Source: Chryseobacterium sp. W4I1 (lineage in GTDB: Bacteria > Bacteroidota > Bacteroidia > Flavobacteriales > Weeksellaceae). From it: a stretch of 64,000 bases of DNA. Of this stretch, positions 27,551 through 38,672 are shown one piece after another. The stretch covers positions 2,356,001 through 2,420,000 of the forward strand of contig NZ_JAUSXQ010000001.1 of the NCBI RefSeq assembly GCF_030816115.1, written 5' to 3'. The notes under the pieces are model-generated. The model had not been told where the DNA came from. It saw only the letters and a list, made by a program, of their open reading frames with translations, and ran no database searches. Position numbers and translations under genes: made by a program. Each line of letters starts with the position of its first letter. The stretch's first letter is position 1.

Positions 27551-28585
27551 TTAATCGGTAGCTTTGTTGGCAAGCTGTCCGCAGGCTGCATCAATGTCTC
27601 CACCGCGACTTTTTCTGATCATCACAGTAACTCCGGCATTTTCTAACTGGCGTACATAATTGTCTTCTGCCTGTTTATTGCACTGGTCATATTTTCCGTC
27701 ACCAATGGGATTATACTGAATCAAATTCACTTTAGAAGGAACCTGCTTGCAGTATTTTATTAAAGCTTTGATGTCTTCGTCGCCGTCATTGATCCCCTTC
27801 CATACACAGTATTCAAAAGTGATGACAGAACCTGTTTTTTGGTACCAATACTGAAGGGCCTCCATAATATCCGTCAAAGGAAATTTGTCCGAGAAAGGCA
27901 TAATTTCATTCCGCTTGGATTCTATTGCAGAGTGAAGAGAGAGTGCCAGTTTTACCCGTAATTCATCATCAGCAAGCATTTTGATCATCTTCGGAATTCC
28001 GGATGTAGAAACGGTAATTCTTCTGGGAGACATTCCCAAACCTTCAGGCTGGGTAATCTTTCTGATGGCTTCCACTACATTTTTGTAATTCATCATCGGC
28101 TCTCCCATTCCCATAAAAACGATATTGGAAAGCGGTCTGTTAAAGTACATTTTACTTTGGCTGTCGATCAGGGCAACCTGGTCTACGATCTCGGCAACTT
28201 CAAGATTTCTCATCCTTTTCAATCTTGCCGTTGCACAGAATTCACAGTTCAAAGAACATCCTACCTGAGAAGAAACACAGGCTGTAGTTCTTGTTTCTGT
28301 AGGAATAAGAACAGATTCCACCAACAGTCCGTCGTGAAGTTTCACTCCGTTTTTAATGGTTCCGTCTGTACTTTTCTGAAGCTGGTCTACAGAAACCGGA
28401 TTGATGGTATACTCTTCGGAAATTTTTTCACGGAGAGATTTCGAAAGATTCGTCATTTCATCAATCGAATGGAGGTTTTTACTCCATAACCAGTCGTAAA
28501 CCTGCTTCGCACGAAACGGCTTTTCTCCTAAAGTCAAAAAATAGTCTTTAAGCTGGTCTAGTGATAAAACTCGGATATCTTTCAA
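27551..28585 (-). CDS. rlmN: 23S rRNA (adenine-2503-C2)/tRNA methyltransferase RlmN
   Basis: A radical SAM enzyme that methylates C2 of A2503 in 23S rRNA and of A37 in some tRNAs. The 344 residues carry the iron-sulfur motif CxxxCxxC (Cys110, Cys114, Cys117), the SAM-binding FMGMGEPMMNY, STSGIPKMI, and the second catalytic Cys in DAACGQL near the C-terminus. It is immediately downstream of queA (95 bases), with which it may share a transcript. The gap holds a 14-bp inverted repeat. Confidence 0.96.
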   Translation of the reverse strand: MKDIRVLSLDQLKDYFLTLGEKPFRAKQVYDWLWSKNLHSIDEMTNLSKSLREKISEEYTINPVSVDQLQKSTDGTIKNGVKLHDGLLVESVLIPTETRTTACVSSQVGCSLNCEFCATARLKRMRNLEVAEIVDQVALIDSQSKMYFNRPLSNIVFMGMGEPMMNYKNVVEAIRKITQPEGLGMSPRRITVSTSGIPKMIKMLADDELRVKLALSLHSAIESKRNEIMPFSDKFPLTDIMEALQYWYQKTGSVITFEYCVWKGINDGDEDIKALIKYCKQVPSKVNLIQYNPIGDGKYDQCNKQAEDNYVRQLENAGVTVMIRKSRGGDIDAACGQLANKATD

Positions 28586-28604
28586 AATAGTAGTGATTTA
28601 AATT

Positions 28605-28659
28605 ATAAATTTTAGATTAAAATCCTTTACAGAAGTTAGGGATTCAATCTAAAATTTAT
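28605..28659. repeat. AT-rich inverted repeat between queA and rlmN
   Basis: ATAAATTTTAGATT at 28605-28618 and AATCTAAAATTTAT at 28646-28659 are perfect 14-base complements with 27 bases between. The stem is wholly AT-rich apart from one C-G pair. It could attenuate read-through from queA to rlmN or be a small mobile remnant. Confidence 0.55.
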
Positions 28660-28679
28660 AATCTATAATTTAAAATTAA

Positions 28680-29729
28680 TTACAAAATAAGCATTGCGTC
28701 ACCGTAAGAATAGAACTTATACTTTTCTTTTACGGCTTCTTCATATGCATGCATAATAAATTCTTTTCCTGCAAACGCAGCAATCATCATCAATAATGTA
28801 GATTTTGGGGTGTGGAAGTTGGTGATCATTGCATTGGCAACTCCAAAATCGTGAGGAGGATAAATGAATTTGTTTGTCCAGCCATTGAAAGCTGAGATCT
28901 TTCTGTTGGAAGAAACAGAAGTTTCTATGGCTCTCATCGTTGTTGTACCTACCGCACAAACTCTTCTGTGAGCTTCTACAGCTTTATTGATGATATCAGC
29001 ATTTTTCTCATCAATGATTACTTCTTCAGATTCCATTTTGTGCTTAGAAAGATCTTCTACCTCAATTGGGTTAAAGGTTCCTAAACCAACGTGAAGCGTC
29101 ACTTCAGCAAAATCAATTCCTTTGATTTCTAATTTCTTCATCAAATGCTTAGAGAAATGAAGGCCTGCCGTAGGGGCAGCCACCGCTCCTTCTATTTTGG
29201 CATAGATCGTCTGATATCTTTCTGCATCTTCCGGCTCTACTGCTCTCTTGATATATTTTGGAAGTGGAGTTTCTCCCAATTCTTTTAGTTTCGTTCTGAA
29301 TTCATCGTAAGAACCGTCGAATAAGAATCTTAAAGTTCTTCCTCTTGAAGTCGTATTGTCAATAACTTCAGCTACCAGAGATTCATCCTCAGTAAAGAAT
29401 AATTTGTTACCTATTCTGATCTTTCTTGCAGGATCTACCAGAACGTCCCACACTCTGGTTTCTTTATCTAGCTCTCTTAAAAGGAAAACTTCAATTTTAG
29501 CTCCTGTTTTTTCTTTATTTCCATAAAGACGGGCAGGGAAAACCTTAGTATTGTTGAAAATGAATAGATCTTTTTCATCAAAATAATCAACAACATCTCT
29601 AAACAGCTTATGCTCGATAGTTTGTGTCTTTCTATCAAGTACCATTAGTCTGGCTTCGTCTCTGTGTTCAGATGGGTGTTCTGCTAATAATTCTTCAGGA
29701 AGATCAAAGTTAAAATCTGATGTTTTCAT
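28680..29729 (-). CDS. queA: S-adenosylmethionine:tRNA ribosyltransferase-isomerase
   Basis: QueA transfers the ribosyl part of SAM to preQ1 at position 34 of certain tRNAs, making epoxyqueuosine. The 349-residue length and motifs are standard: [21 protein letters not shown] at the start (pattern LPxELIAxxPxxxRdxSRL), [20 protein letters not shown], and TLHVGLGTF. An exact -7 promoter box lies about 55 bases upstream. rlmN follows on the same strand, so two RNA-modification genes sit together. Confidence 0.97.
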   Translation of the reverse strand: MKTSDFNFDLPEELLAEHPSEHRDEARLMVLDRKTQTIEHKLFRDVVDYFDEKDLFIFNNTKVFPARLYGNKEKTGAKIEVFLLRELDKETRVWDVLVDPARKIRIGNKLFFTEDESLVAEVIDNTTSRGRTLRFLFDGSYDEFRTKLKELGETPLPKYIKRAVEPEDAERYQTIYAKIEGAVAAPTAGLHFSKHLMKKLEIKGIDFAEVTLHVGLGTFNPIEVEDLSKHKMESEEVIIDEKNADIINKAVEAHRRVCAVGTTTMRAIETSVSSNRKISAFNGWTNKFIYPPHDFGVANAMITNFHTPKSTLLMMIAAFAGKEFIMHAYEEAVKEKYKFYSYGDAMLIL

Positions 29730-29783
29730 TTTTTTAAATTACGGTTTAAAAATTATTGAAATTACAAGTGTAATTTCGGAGTG

Positions 29784-29791
29784 CAAATATA
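29784..29791 (-). promoter_or_regulatory. -7 promoter box of queA
   Basis: The minus strand reads TATATTTG, an exact TAnnTTTG match, 55 bases before the queA start. Confidence 0.55.
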
Positions 29792-29856
29792 CGACATTGA
29801 ATACCCCTTTGTCAAGTATTATTTAAAATCAATTTAAAACCGTGATTCTACGGTGA

Positions 29857-29884
29857 TTTGTGAAGAAAAAAAAGATTATTTTTG
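29857..29884 (+). promoter_or_regulatory. Promoter of the AIM24 gene
   Basis: TTTG at 29857-29860 (-33 element) and TATTTTTG at 29877-29884 (-7 box) are separated by 16 bases and lie just upstream of the ATG at 29912. Confidence 0.5.
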
Positions 29885-29911
29885 GGGAAACATTAAAAAA
29901 CTTTTACACTT

Positions 29912-30604
29912 ATGAGCAAATATTCACTGGAAGCTTTCGTCAACGAAACAAAAGAGAACCCACAGCAGAGAGATTATTTCGAACTGGAAACCAAGCACCT
30001 TCTGGAAATCAATCTTAATAACCAGGCTGTATGGACTAAAAGAGGCAGTATGGTAGGTTATGTTGGAGATATTAATTTTGAAAGACAGGGAATGCTGGCT
30101 GGTGGTATCGGAAATCTTTTAAAGAAAGCAATCAGCGGTGAAGGAGCAAAACTGATGAAGGCGGAAGGAACCGGGAAATTATACGTCGCAGATTCCGGCA
30201 AGAAAGTCCGTATCCTTTATCTGAACAATGAAGCGGTTTGTGTAAACGGAAATGATGTTCTGGCACACGAGCAGACTGTAAAAAGCGACATTACCATGCT
30301 TAAAAGCGTTGCAGGAATGATGGCGGGCGGTCTTTTCCAGGTAAAACTTTCCGGAACCGGACATATTGCAATAACGACTCATGGTGAACCATTGACTTTA
30401 ATGGTCACCCCTGACAGTCCTGTTTTTACGGATCCTAATGCTACTGTAGCCTGGTCTGGAAACCTGAGTCCTGATCTGAAGACCAACGTTTCTTTTAAAA
30501 GCCTGATCGGCAGAGGAAGCGGCGAAGAATTCCAGATGAAATTCTCAGGAAACGGATGGGTGCTGATCCAGCCTTATGAAGAAGTATATTTCACAAAGAA
30601 ATAG
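29912..30604 (+). CDS. AIM24-family protein
   Basis: A 230-residue protein of the AIM24 family (PF01987), named after a yeast mitochondrial protein; its bacterial role is unknown. It is built of repeated beta-strands with many Gly, including GYVGDINFER, a GEGAKLMKAEGTGKLYVAD segment and KLSGTGHIAITTHGEP. No signal peptide or membrane helix, so probably cytoplasmic. It is divergent from queA and followed by a terminator. Confidence 0.9.
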   Translation: MSKYSLEAFVNETKENPQQRDYFELETKHLLEINLNNQAVWTKRGSMVGYVGDINFERQGMLAGGIGNLLKKAISGEGAKLMKAEGTGKLYVADSGKKVRILYLNNEAVCVNGNDVLAHEQTVKSDITMLKSVAGMMAGGLFQVKLSGTGHIAITTHGEPLTLMVTPDSPVFTDPNATVAWSGNLSPDLKTNVSFKSLIGRGSGEEFQMKFSGNGWVLIQPYEEVYFTKK

Positions 30605-30626
30605 TATATTAAAAATTAATTATTCT

Positions 30627-30660
30627 AATGGCTGCCCTGATTTGAAGAGCAGCCATTTCT
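30627..30660 (+). terminator. Terminator after the AIM24 gene
   Basis: AATGGCTGC and GCAGCCATT form a nine-base stem around a loop of 13 bases, followed by TCTATTTT. Confidence 0.8.
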
Positions 30661-30735
30661 ATTTTCCAACCTGAATCTCGAATCTCGAAAGCCACGCTCC
30701 ATATCCGTTACCTCACAGGATTTTAATATATTTAA

Positions 30736-33030
<2,295 letters not shown>

Positions 33031-33040
<10 letters not shown>

Positions 33041-34062
33041 AACAAATCGTGACCGGATTTATCGGAACTGAAAACTATAAAGTCACTCCTATTACCAACG
33101 GACTGATCAATACAACCTATTTGGTAGAGGATGATGATGCTGATCAAAAATTCATTCTTCAGAGACTCAACGGTCAGGTTTTCCAGCGTCCGGAAGTGAT
33201 CATGCATAATCATATTCTGATCAACGAAATGCTTGAGAACGGCAATTATCCATTGATGCTGGTAAAACCCAAGCCTATTGTATCAGGAAGCTTTATGATG
33301 GATGATGAAGATGGAAATTCGTGGAGAATGCTCAGCTTTATACCAGATACCAATACGTTCTTTAAAATTCCTGATATAAAAACAGCTTATGAAGCTGCAA
33401 AAGCTGTCGGATGCTTTTTAAATACCATAAATCCTGAATTTCTTCCTGATATCCAGATTCCGATTCCTGATTTTATTAACTTCGAGAAAAGAATCCTGGA
33501 TTACCAAACTTCATTACAACATGCCAATGAAGATCTTCTAAAGGATGCAGCCTTGGAAATAGAAATGATGAATGAGTTACTTTTTCTTCCAAAAAAATGG
33601 ATCAAAATGGAAAAGGAGGGCCAATTGCCTAAAAGAGTTATTCATGGAGATCCCAATATCAGAAATATCCTTTTTGATAAAAATTCAAGACCTCTGGCTG
33701 TTATTGACCTTGATACGGTAACGGTTTCTACCATTCTGTATGACTTTGGTGATATGGCAAGATCCTATACAAATACACTAGATGAGGATGAAGGAAATGC
33801 TAATAACAATTTTAACCCGCAAATTTACAGAACGGTAAAAGACGGATTTCTATTATCATTAAAGGGAAAACTAACGTTTGAAGAGCTTGAAAACCTTGAT
33901 TATGCCGCACAAACCGTGATCTATATTCAGGCGGTCCGTTTTCTTACCGATTATTTGAATGGGAATACTTATTACACTACGAAATACCTTGAACACAATC
34001 TGGACAGAACCAGAAATCAGCTGGAACTGTTGAAGGGGCTGAGAACGTATTTGAAATTGTAA
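33031..34062 (+). CDS. APH-family sugar 1-kinase, NahK-like
   Basis: A 343-residue kinase of the aminoglycoside phosphotransferase fold. The catalytic Brenner motif VIHGDPNIRNILFD is near residue 202 and the metal site AVIDLDTVTVSTILYDFGD near 225. The IDLDT...DFGD..R pattern is that of bifidobacterial N-acetylhexosamine 1-kinase (NahK). It would phosphorylate GalNAc or GlcNAc at C1, providing substrate for the nucleotidyltransferase just upstream. AmgK-type (MurNAc/GlcNAc) kinases are the main alternative. It is last in the operon. Confidence 0.88.
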
Positions 34063-34113
34063 TCGCTCATAGGTTTAAGAGTCTATCATTGTGGGATCTT
34101 AGATTAGTCTTAG

Positions 34114-34143
34114 CCGAGATTGCTTCGCTGTGCTCGCAATGAC
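34114..34143. repeat. Short intergenic palindrome of a common dispersed type
   Basis: CCGAGATTGCTTCGC and GCTCGCAATGAC form a short dyad. I know sequences of this kind (GATTGCTTCGC...CGCAATGAC) as scattered intergenic repeats in many genomes. Only one copy is in this window, so its repeat nature here is inference. Confidence 0.35.
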
Positions 34144-34152
34144 TGAATATAA

Positions 34153-34194
34153 AAAAGAGGGTTCGGCAAGCTTTGCTTGCCGAACCCTCTTTTC
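34153..34194 (+). terminator. Terminator after the GH109 operon
   Basis: AAAAGAGGGTTCGGCAAGC pairs with GCTTGCCGAACCCTCTTTT around a three-base loop. The 19-bp stem with flanking A and T runs can end transcription from both sides (GH109 operon and the glycosylase gene). Confidence 0.95.
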
Positions 34195-34277
34195 ACTTAT
34201 TATTCAAAAACTTTTGTGCCTTTTGTGATTAAAATTCTATGCAGGTGAAAAATCTGCACCATCTCCTTAACTAAAAT

Positions 34278-34775
34278 TTACACTAGAAACTCCAAAATCC
34301 TCTTCCAATCTTCCAATTTTACATCAAACGAAACCGTATGTAGCGGGCTTGTAGAGGGAAGCTGAAATATAGGCAGTCTATAATTTTTCCCTAAAAGCTT
34401 TTGCAAATTTTTATACGATTTCCCTCCGTTACAGAAAATTGCTTTGATGTTTAAATGCTCATCCAGCAGTTCAGCAATCTGATTGGCTTCTTCATTTTTA
34501 ATTTCAGAATCTAAACTTCCTTTTCTCTCACAGGAATCAATGACATCCCACACTGCAATATGATGTTTTTTTAGAATCTTTATCCGCTGATTATAATCAT
34601 CAGTGAATTCTTCATTGAACAGATGAAAAATAATGGGCCAGAATTTATTTTGGGGATGACCGTAATATTGCTGCTTTTCCAAAGATTTTACACCAGGAAT
34701 TGATCCTAAAATTAAAATTTCAGATTGGTCATCAACAATAGGCGGAAACGAAGAAATTCTATTTTGCATACTCAA
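34278..34775 (-). CDS. DNA-deoxyinosine glycosylase (UDG superfamily)
   Basis: A 165-residue DNA repair enzyme of the uracil-DNA glycosylase superfamily, family 6 type, which removes hypoxanthine from DNA. The active-site motif ILGSIPG is at 22-28 and is followed by the family-specific SLEKQQYYGHPQNKFWPI at 31-48. The C-terminal DNA-intercalating motif is LPSTSPLHT. Length and spacing fit. It is a single gene convergent with the GH109 operon. Confidence 0.9.
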   Translation of the reverse strand: MSMQNRISSFPPIVDDQSEILILGSIPGVKSLEKQQYYGHPQNKFWPIIFHLFNEEFTDDYNQRIKILKKHHIAVWDVIDSCERKGSLDSEIKNEEANQIAELLDEHLNIKAIFCNGGKSYKNLQKLLGKNYRLPIFQLPSTSPLHTVSFDVKLEDWKRILEFLV

Positions 34776-34821
34776 ATATATAAAATTTGGCTAAAGCCAT
34801 TGGACTCAAGACTTATAAAAC

Positions 34822-34845
34822 AAAAAACGGGCTAAAAGCCCGTTC
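34822..34845 (-). terminator. Short terminator-like hairpin
   Basis: AACGGGCT pairs with AGCCCGTT around three bases, with TTTTTTG on the minus strand after it. It lies in the gap below the glycosylase start and after the S9 peptidase... upstream position makes its use unclear. Confidence 0.45.
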
Positions 34846-34899
34846 CTATTGATATTTTGCCAATAATTAATTAGAAATTTAATTCTTTTTAATCTTAAA

Positions 34900-36894
34900 T
34901 TATAAAGTTTCCTTCAGCCAATCGAAGAATTCTCTCTGCCATACCAATCCGTTTTGAGGATGAAGTACCCAGTGATTTTCATTCGGGAAATAGACCAATT
35001 TAGATTTCAGACCTCTTAATTTTGCAGCCTGGAAAGCTTCCTGTCCTTGCTCATAAGGTACACGGTAATCGATACCTCCCTGGAAGATCATAATTGGTTT
35101 GTTCCATTTTTCAACAAAATTGCTTGGATTGAAGTCTGTATATGCTTTTGGAAGAGGTTTTTCCCATGGAGAACCAAGATCCCAGTTCGCAAACCAAAGC
35201 TCTTCGGTAGTAAGATACCAGGATTTCATATCAAACAATCCATCATGTGCAATGAATGTTTTGAATCTGTTTTCATGAATTCCCGCTAGCATAAATACAC
35301 TGTATCCTCCATAGCTTGCGCCTACTGCCGCTACTCTTTCACCGTCTACATAAGGTAATGTTTTAGCATAATCTGTTGCTGCCAGATAATCTCTCATTGG
35401 CTGTCCGCCCCAGTCTTTTGAAATTTCTTCATTCCACTTTGTTCCCCAGCCCGGCATTCCTCTTCTGTTGGGAGCCACTACGATATATCCGTTGGCTGCC
35501 ATAAGGGCGAAATTCCATCTGGTGCTGAAAAACTGTGTCAGTGCAGATTGTGGGCCTCCCTGGCAGTAAACGAGCGTAGGGTATTTTTTATTTGGATCAA
35601 AGTTGGGTGGATAGTGGAACCATACGCCCATTTCTTTGCCGTCTGTTGTTTTCACCATCTTCAGTTCCGATTTTCCCTGAGCCAGTTTAGCATAAGCTTC
35701 TTTATTAGCTTCAGTAACCTGATTCATTTCTCCGTTTTTCACATTGACAGAGAATAACTCGGTTGCATGGTTCACGTCTGTTCTTCCTACTAAAAGTGAA
35801 GATTTATTGTCGGTGAAGATTTCGTTAACGTCAAAATCACCTTTTGTAATCTGCTGTACTTTTGCTGCTTTAGGATCTAAAGAGAAAAGCTGCTTGGTTC
35901 CTTTGGACGCTGCTGTAAAATAGATCGTTTTAGAATCTCCGCTCCAGAATACATCTCCGGAAACGCTTTCATCCCAGCCGGCGGTAAGATTAGTGGTTTT
36001 ACCAGACTTCCAGTCCATGATCTTTACATCATTTTTATCCGCTTCATATCCGTCTCTGGCCATACTCTGCCAGATCAGGGATTTTCCGTCCGGGCTGAAT
36101 TTTGGATTGACATCATAGCCTTTATTGGTTTCTGTTATATTCTTTGTGGTTCCTGATGCCAGATCGTATGCAAAGATATCAGTGTTGGTACTTGTAGAAT
36201 ATTCTTTGCCACTTTTCGGTTTTGTAACATATAAAAGCTGGGAAGAATCCGGACTCCAGATGAAATCTTCTGCACCACCGAAAGGTCTTTGGGGAGAATC
36301 CCACGTTTTACCCTCTAAAAGATCTTTTGCAGATTCTGTTTTGTCTGCTGCATTGACTACAAATACATGGTTGTATTTTCCTTCATTGTAATAATCCCAG
36401 TGTCTGTGGTTCAGATCAGTATAAACCTGAGCGGTAGTTTTAGGAGTGTCACTGTATCTGTCTTTCCCCATTAGTTTCTCCACCAGAACCTGTTTGCTGA
36501 ACGCAATTTTTTTACCGTCCGGAGAGATCACGACATTGTCAGCTTCGCCGATGGTATAGAATTCAGACCAGGTTTTCCCGTTGTCTTTTGAAAGATAGAT
36601 TTTATCTCCTTCCTGAGCATAAATTCCGTTCTTGTCCCATTGGATAAGGGCTTTTTTTCCGAAATCTATTTTGGAAGACTGGTTATTAAGGACATTGAGA
36701 AAGTAGTTCTCGTTTTTCGTTTTTTCTGTTTTCAGATCTACCTGTCCGATTTTATAGATTAGGGAAGTCTGATCCGGCGAAACAGCCTGTACCCCAACTT
36801 TTTTCAAAGTCCAAAGGATTTCAGGTGTCATTAACTGTTGTGCATTCATTAAGAGCGGAGCTGCCAGAGCGAGCAGGCTGTACTTAAGTTTCAT
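34900..36894 (-). CDS. Secreted S9-family peptidase, dipeptidyl/acylaminoacyl peptidase-like
   Basis: A 664-residue serine peptidase with a signal peptide (cleavage near MNAQ, residue 19). Residues of about 25-400 form a beta-propeller with many DG/SPDG/SGDS turns (SPDGKKIAFS, SPDSSQLLYV, SPDGKSLIWQ). The alpha/beta-hydrolase domain carries Ser527 in GASYGG, Asp609 in GGIDYRVP and His641 in ENHWV. EELWFANWDLG resembles the loop of bacterial dipeptidyl peptidases of the DPP5 type. It is distinct from the S9 protein at 7020. An exact -7 box lies upstream. Confidence 0.93.
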   Translation of the reverse strand: MKLKYSLLALAAPLLMNAQQLMTPEILWTLKKVGVQAVSPDQTSLIYKIGQVDLKTEKTKNENYFLNVLNNQSSKIDFGKKALIQWDKNGIYAQEGDKIYLSKDNGKTWSEFYTIGEADNVVISPDGKKIAFSKQVLVEKLMGKDRYSDTPKTTAQVYTDLNHRHWDYYNEGKYNHVFVVNAADKTESAKDLLEGKTWDSPQRPFGGAEDFIWSPDSSQLLYVTKPKSGKEYSTSTNTDIFAYDLASGTTKNITETNKGYDVNPKFSPDGKSLIWQSMARDGYEADKNDVKIMDWKSGKTTNLTAGWDESVSGDVFWSGDSKTIYFTAASKGTKQLFSLDPKAAKVQQITKGDFDVNEIFTDNKSSLLVGRTDVNHATELFSVNVKNGEMNQVTEANKEAYAKLAQGKSELKMVKTTDGKEMGVWFHYPPNFDPNKKYPTLVYCQGGPQSALTQFFSTRWNFALMAANGYIVVAPNRRGMPGWGTKWNEEISKDWGGQPMRDYLAATDYAKTLPYVDGERVAAVGASYGGYSVFMLAGIHENRFKTFIAHDGLFDMKSWYLTTEELWFANWDLGSPWEKPLPKAYTDFNPSNFVEKWNKPIMIFQGGIDYRVPYEQGQEAFQAAKLRGLKSKLVYFPNENHWVLHPQNGLVWQREFFDWLKETL

Positions 36895-36969
36895 ATGTTG
36901 ATATTCATTTTAACGGAACTGTGAAATCAGAAAGTTTTATCAATTCCTTTTATTTAATTCAAAGATTTC

Positions 36970-36977
36970 CAAAGTTA
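36970..36977 (-). promoter_or_regulatory. -7 promoter box of the S9 peptidase gene
   Basis: The minus strand reads TAACTTTG, an exact TAnnTTTG match 76 bases before the start codon. Confidence 0.5.
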
Positions 36978-37065
36978 GTATTTAAAATAAAGATGACGAA
37001 GGATAAATATCAAAATTTAGGGTTCAATCTAACTGACTGGTATTTTTTTCATAACATCAATCAAA

Positions 37066-37095
37066 TAAAAAAGTCTGCCGTAAAAACAGCAGACC
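37066..37095 (-). terminator. Terminator after the holin-family gene
   Basis: GTCTGC and GCAGAC pair around a ten-base loop, and on the minus strand are followed by a run of six T. It lies about 28 bases past the stop at 37123. Confidence 0.75.
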
Positions 37096-37122
37096 TATGA
37101 TATCAATTTTATTCCTGACCTG

Positions 37123-37467
37123 TTAGTCTTTATCTGCGAACATGGAATTCGCCAATGAAGTCACAAAGGACAGTAGTATACTAAAGATAAGTGCCCACCA
37201 GAAACCGTCTACCACCATACTGTCTATAAAATAATCTGCGATTAAAATAATCAATGCATTGATCACTAAAGCAAATAATCCTAAGGTAATAATCGTAAGC
37301 GGAAGTCCGAAAAGACTCAAAATAGGTTTAACAATAATGTTTAAAACCCCTAAAACAATTGCAAAAATAATTGCTGTCGAAAATCCTTCAAAATGTACAC
37401 CTGGTAGAATTGAAGTTAAGAGGTACGCAACTATTGCTGTAATCAGCAAGCGGATAATTAAGTTCAT
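37123..37467 (-). CDS. Phage-holin-family (PF04020, YvlD-like) membrane protein
   Basis: A 114-residue integral membrane protein with four hydrophobic helices and the family pattern ILPGVHFEGFSTAIIFAIVLGVLN (G-V-x-x-x-G-x-x-x-A-I), KPILSLFGLPLTIITLGLF and NALII. Despite the database name 'phage holin', the family is chromosomal and widespread, and no prophage genes are nearby. Function is not known; a membrane-integrity role is only a guess. Confidence 0.9.
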   Translation of the reverse strand: MNLIIRLLITAIVAYLLTSILPGVHFEGFSTAIIFAIVLGVLNIIVKPILSLFGLPLTIITLGLFALVINALIILIADYFIDSMVVDGFWWALIFSILLSFVTSLANSMFADKD

Positions 37468-37579
37468 ATTATATTTTTTTAATGTTATGGTTTCTATGTT
37501 GCAAATCCTGTTCCATTTGAAACAGAAAAAAGCTGTCAGCTCCTTTATTTACTCAATATTTTAGTAACTGTAACCTTAT

Positions 37580-38002
37580 TTATTTGATCCTCATCATGGT
37601 TACCAGCGAAGTAGCTACATGACTTTCCGAAGCTGTATTGTCATCAATAACATAAATTTCAGTCCGGACCACAATAATTTTTCCTCCACCTTTTATAACG
37701 TAAGACCGCGATATCAGGGCATCTCCCAAAGCAGGACGTAGATAATTGACCTTCAATTCAACTGTTACTACATAACAGTCATCTTTGTAATGGCTTACCG
37801 AAGCATATCCTGAAGAAACATCCACCAGAGAAGCAATCATTGCGCCATTGAACATTCCGGCTTTTCGGGTCATCATCTCCATTTTAGGAATTTTTATAGA
37901 GACGAAATCAGTTTCTATTTCCAATAATTCGGCATTGTAAAATTTCAAGGTTTCGGAGCGTCCGAAACTGTCTGTCATCAGTTTCTTTTTTTCTGGAGTC
38001 AT
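37580..38002 (-). CDS. Hotdog-fold thioesterase-like protein (PaaI/DUF4442 type)
   Basis: A 140-residue hotdog-fold protein. The central helix follows the MFNGAMIASLVDVSSGYAS pattern (G-x-x-x-x-L-x-D in place of the usual H-G-G), then VVTVELKVNYLRPALGD, the typical beta-strand of PaaI thioesterases (T-x-x-L-x-V-x-Y-L-R-P). It probably hydrolyses an acyl-CoA. The usual Asn/His of the N-terminal motif is seen as Asn in FNGA. The gene stands alone. Confidence 0.85.
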   Translation of the reverse strand: MTPEKKKLMTDSFGRSETLKFYNAELLEIETDFVSIKIPKMEMMTRKAGMFNGAMIASLVDVSSGYASVSHYKDDCYVVTVELKVNYLRPALGDALISRSYVIKGGGKIIVVRTEIYVIDDNTASESHVATSLVTMMRIK

Positions 38003-38149
38003 GAATATTTAATTTAATCTGAATGTGATTACAAAGTACATCAATGTTTTCAGAAATACCAGAAAAATTAAAACTTATCATATCAAAGGCACTTAAGTTC
38101 TATGAAAATCTTATGTTTATAACCTATTTTTGAATAGTTGGCTATTTAT

Positions 38150-38203
38150 TCCCCTCCTCTGGAGGGGTGGCGAAAATTCAGAGAATTTTTGACGGGGTGG
38201 TTT
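38150..38203. repeat. Dispersed palindromic intergenic repeat, copy 2
   Basis: The element starts TCCCCTCCTCTGGAGGGG (a strong small hairpin: CCCCTCC/GGAGGGG) and runs through AAAATTC/GAATTTTT to GACGGGGTGGTTT. Its reverse complement matches 26385-26438 over 54 bases with few differences. It lies 48 bases before the ATG at 38251. An open frame from 38167 reads through it, so that longer frame is not the real start. Confidence 0.75.
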
Positions 38204-38250
38204 CTACAAAACTCATAAAAACACTAGCTTTGTCCCCAACAATCATCTGT

Positions 38251-38670
38251 ATGACCAAAAACCTTCTCACATCTATAAGCCTTCTACTTTGTTGTGTTTT
38301 TCAGGCTCAAACCCTGCATCTCTACGGCGGTTCCAACCAGGATCAATATCTTGGCTGCTTGAACTGTGATACTTTTGATAAAGATTCGATATGGAATTCT
38401 TTTGGTGATTATGGAAATATACTCAGCTCAAAATCGATCTGGAACGTCAATGGAAACTATGGAAGCACATACAGTACTTATTCTCCGTGGAGCAGCTATG
38501 CATCTTATCCCCCGGCTATTGTTGATCAGGATGGACAGTTTTATGGATACCTGACTTTAAATCCGTACAAATCTGAAAGATCAGAACTCGGACTGGTGCA
38601 TATCTTATATAAAAATCATGATGCCATCCAGAAGGACGTCAGCGGATGGTATGACAAATTATTTCGTTAA
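38251..38670 (+). CDS. Small secreted protein of unknown function
   Basis: From ATG 38251 the protein has 139 residues with a signal peptide (TKNLLTSIS to CCVFQAQ, 20 residues). The mature part begins LHLYGG and contains YLGCLNCDTFDKDSIWNSFG followed by repeated W-N/G-x-Y-G-S-x-Y-S-x-Y units. This Cys-x-x-Cys plus aromatic repeat pattern occurs in small exported bacterial proteins next to nucleases, but no function is established. The Cys pair could be a redox or metal site. Convergent with topB, two bases away. Confidence 0.78.
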   Translation: MTKNLLTSISLLLCCVFQAQTLHLYGGSNQDQYLGCLNCDTFDKDSIWNSFGDYGNILSSKSIWNVNGNYGSTYSTYSPWSSYASYPPAIVDQDGQFYGYLTLNPYKSERSELGLVHILYKNHDAIQKDVSGWYDKLFR

Positions 38671-38672
38671 TT

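Noticed and set aside
37123..37467. Prophage fragment, because of the 'phage holin' family name
   Set aside because: The family is a chromosomal membrane protein group and no phage genes lie around it.
38167..38250. Longer start for the small secreted protein (open frame from 38167)
   Set aside because: It would read through the dispersed palindromic repeat and push the signal peptide 28 residues inward; ATG 38251 gives a normal signal peptide.
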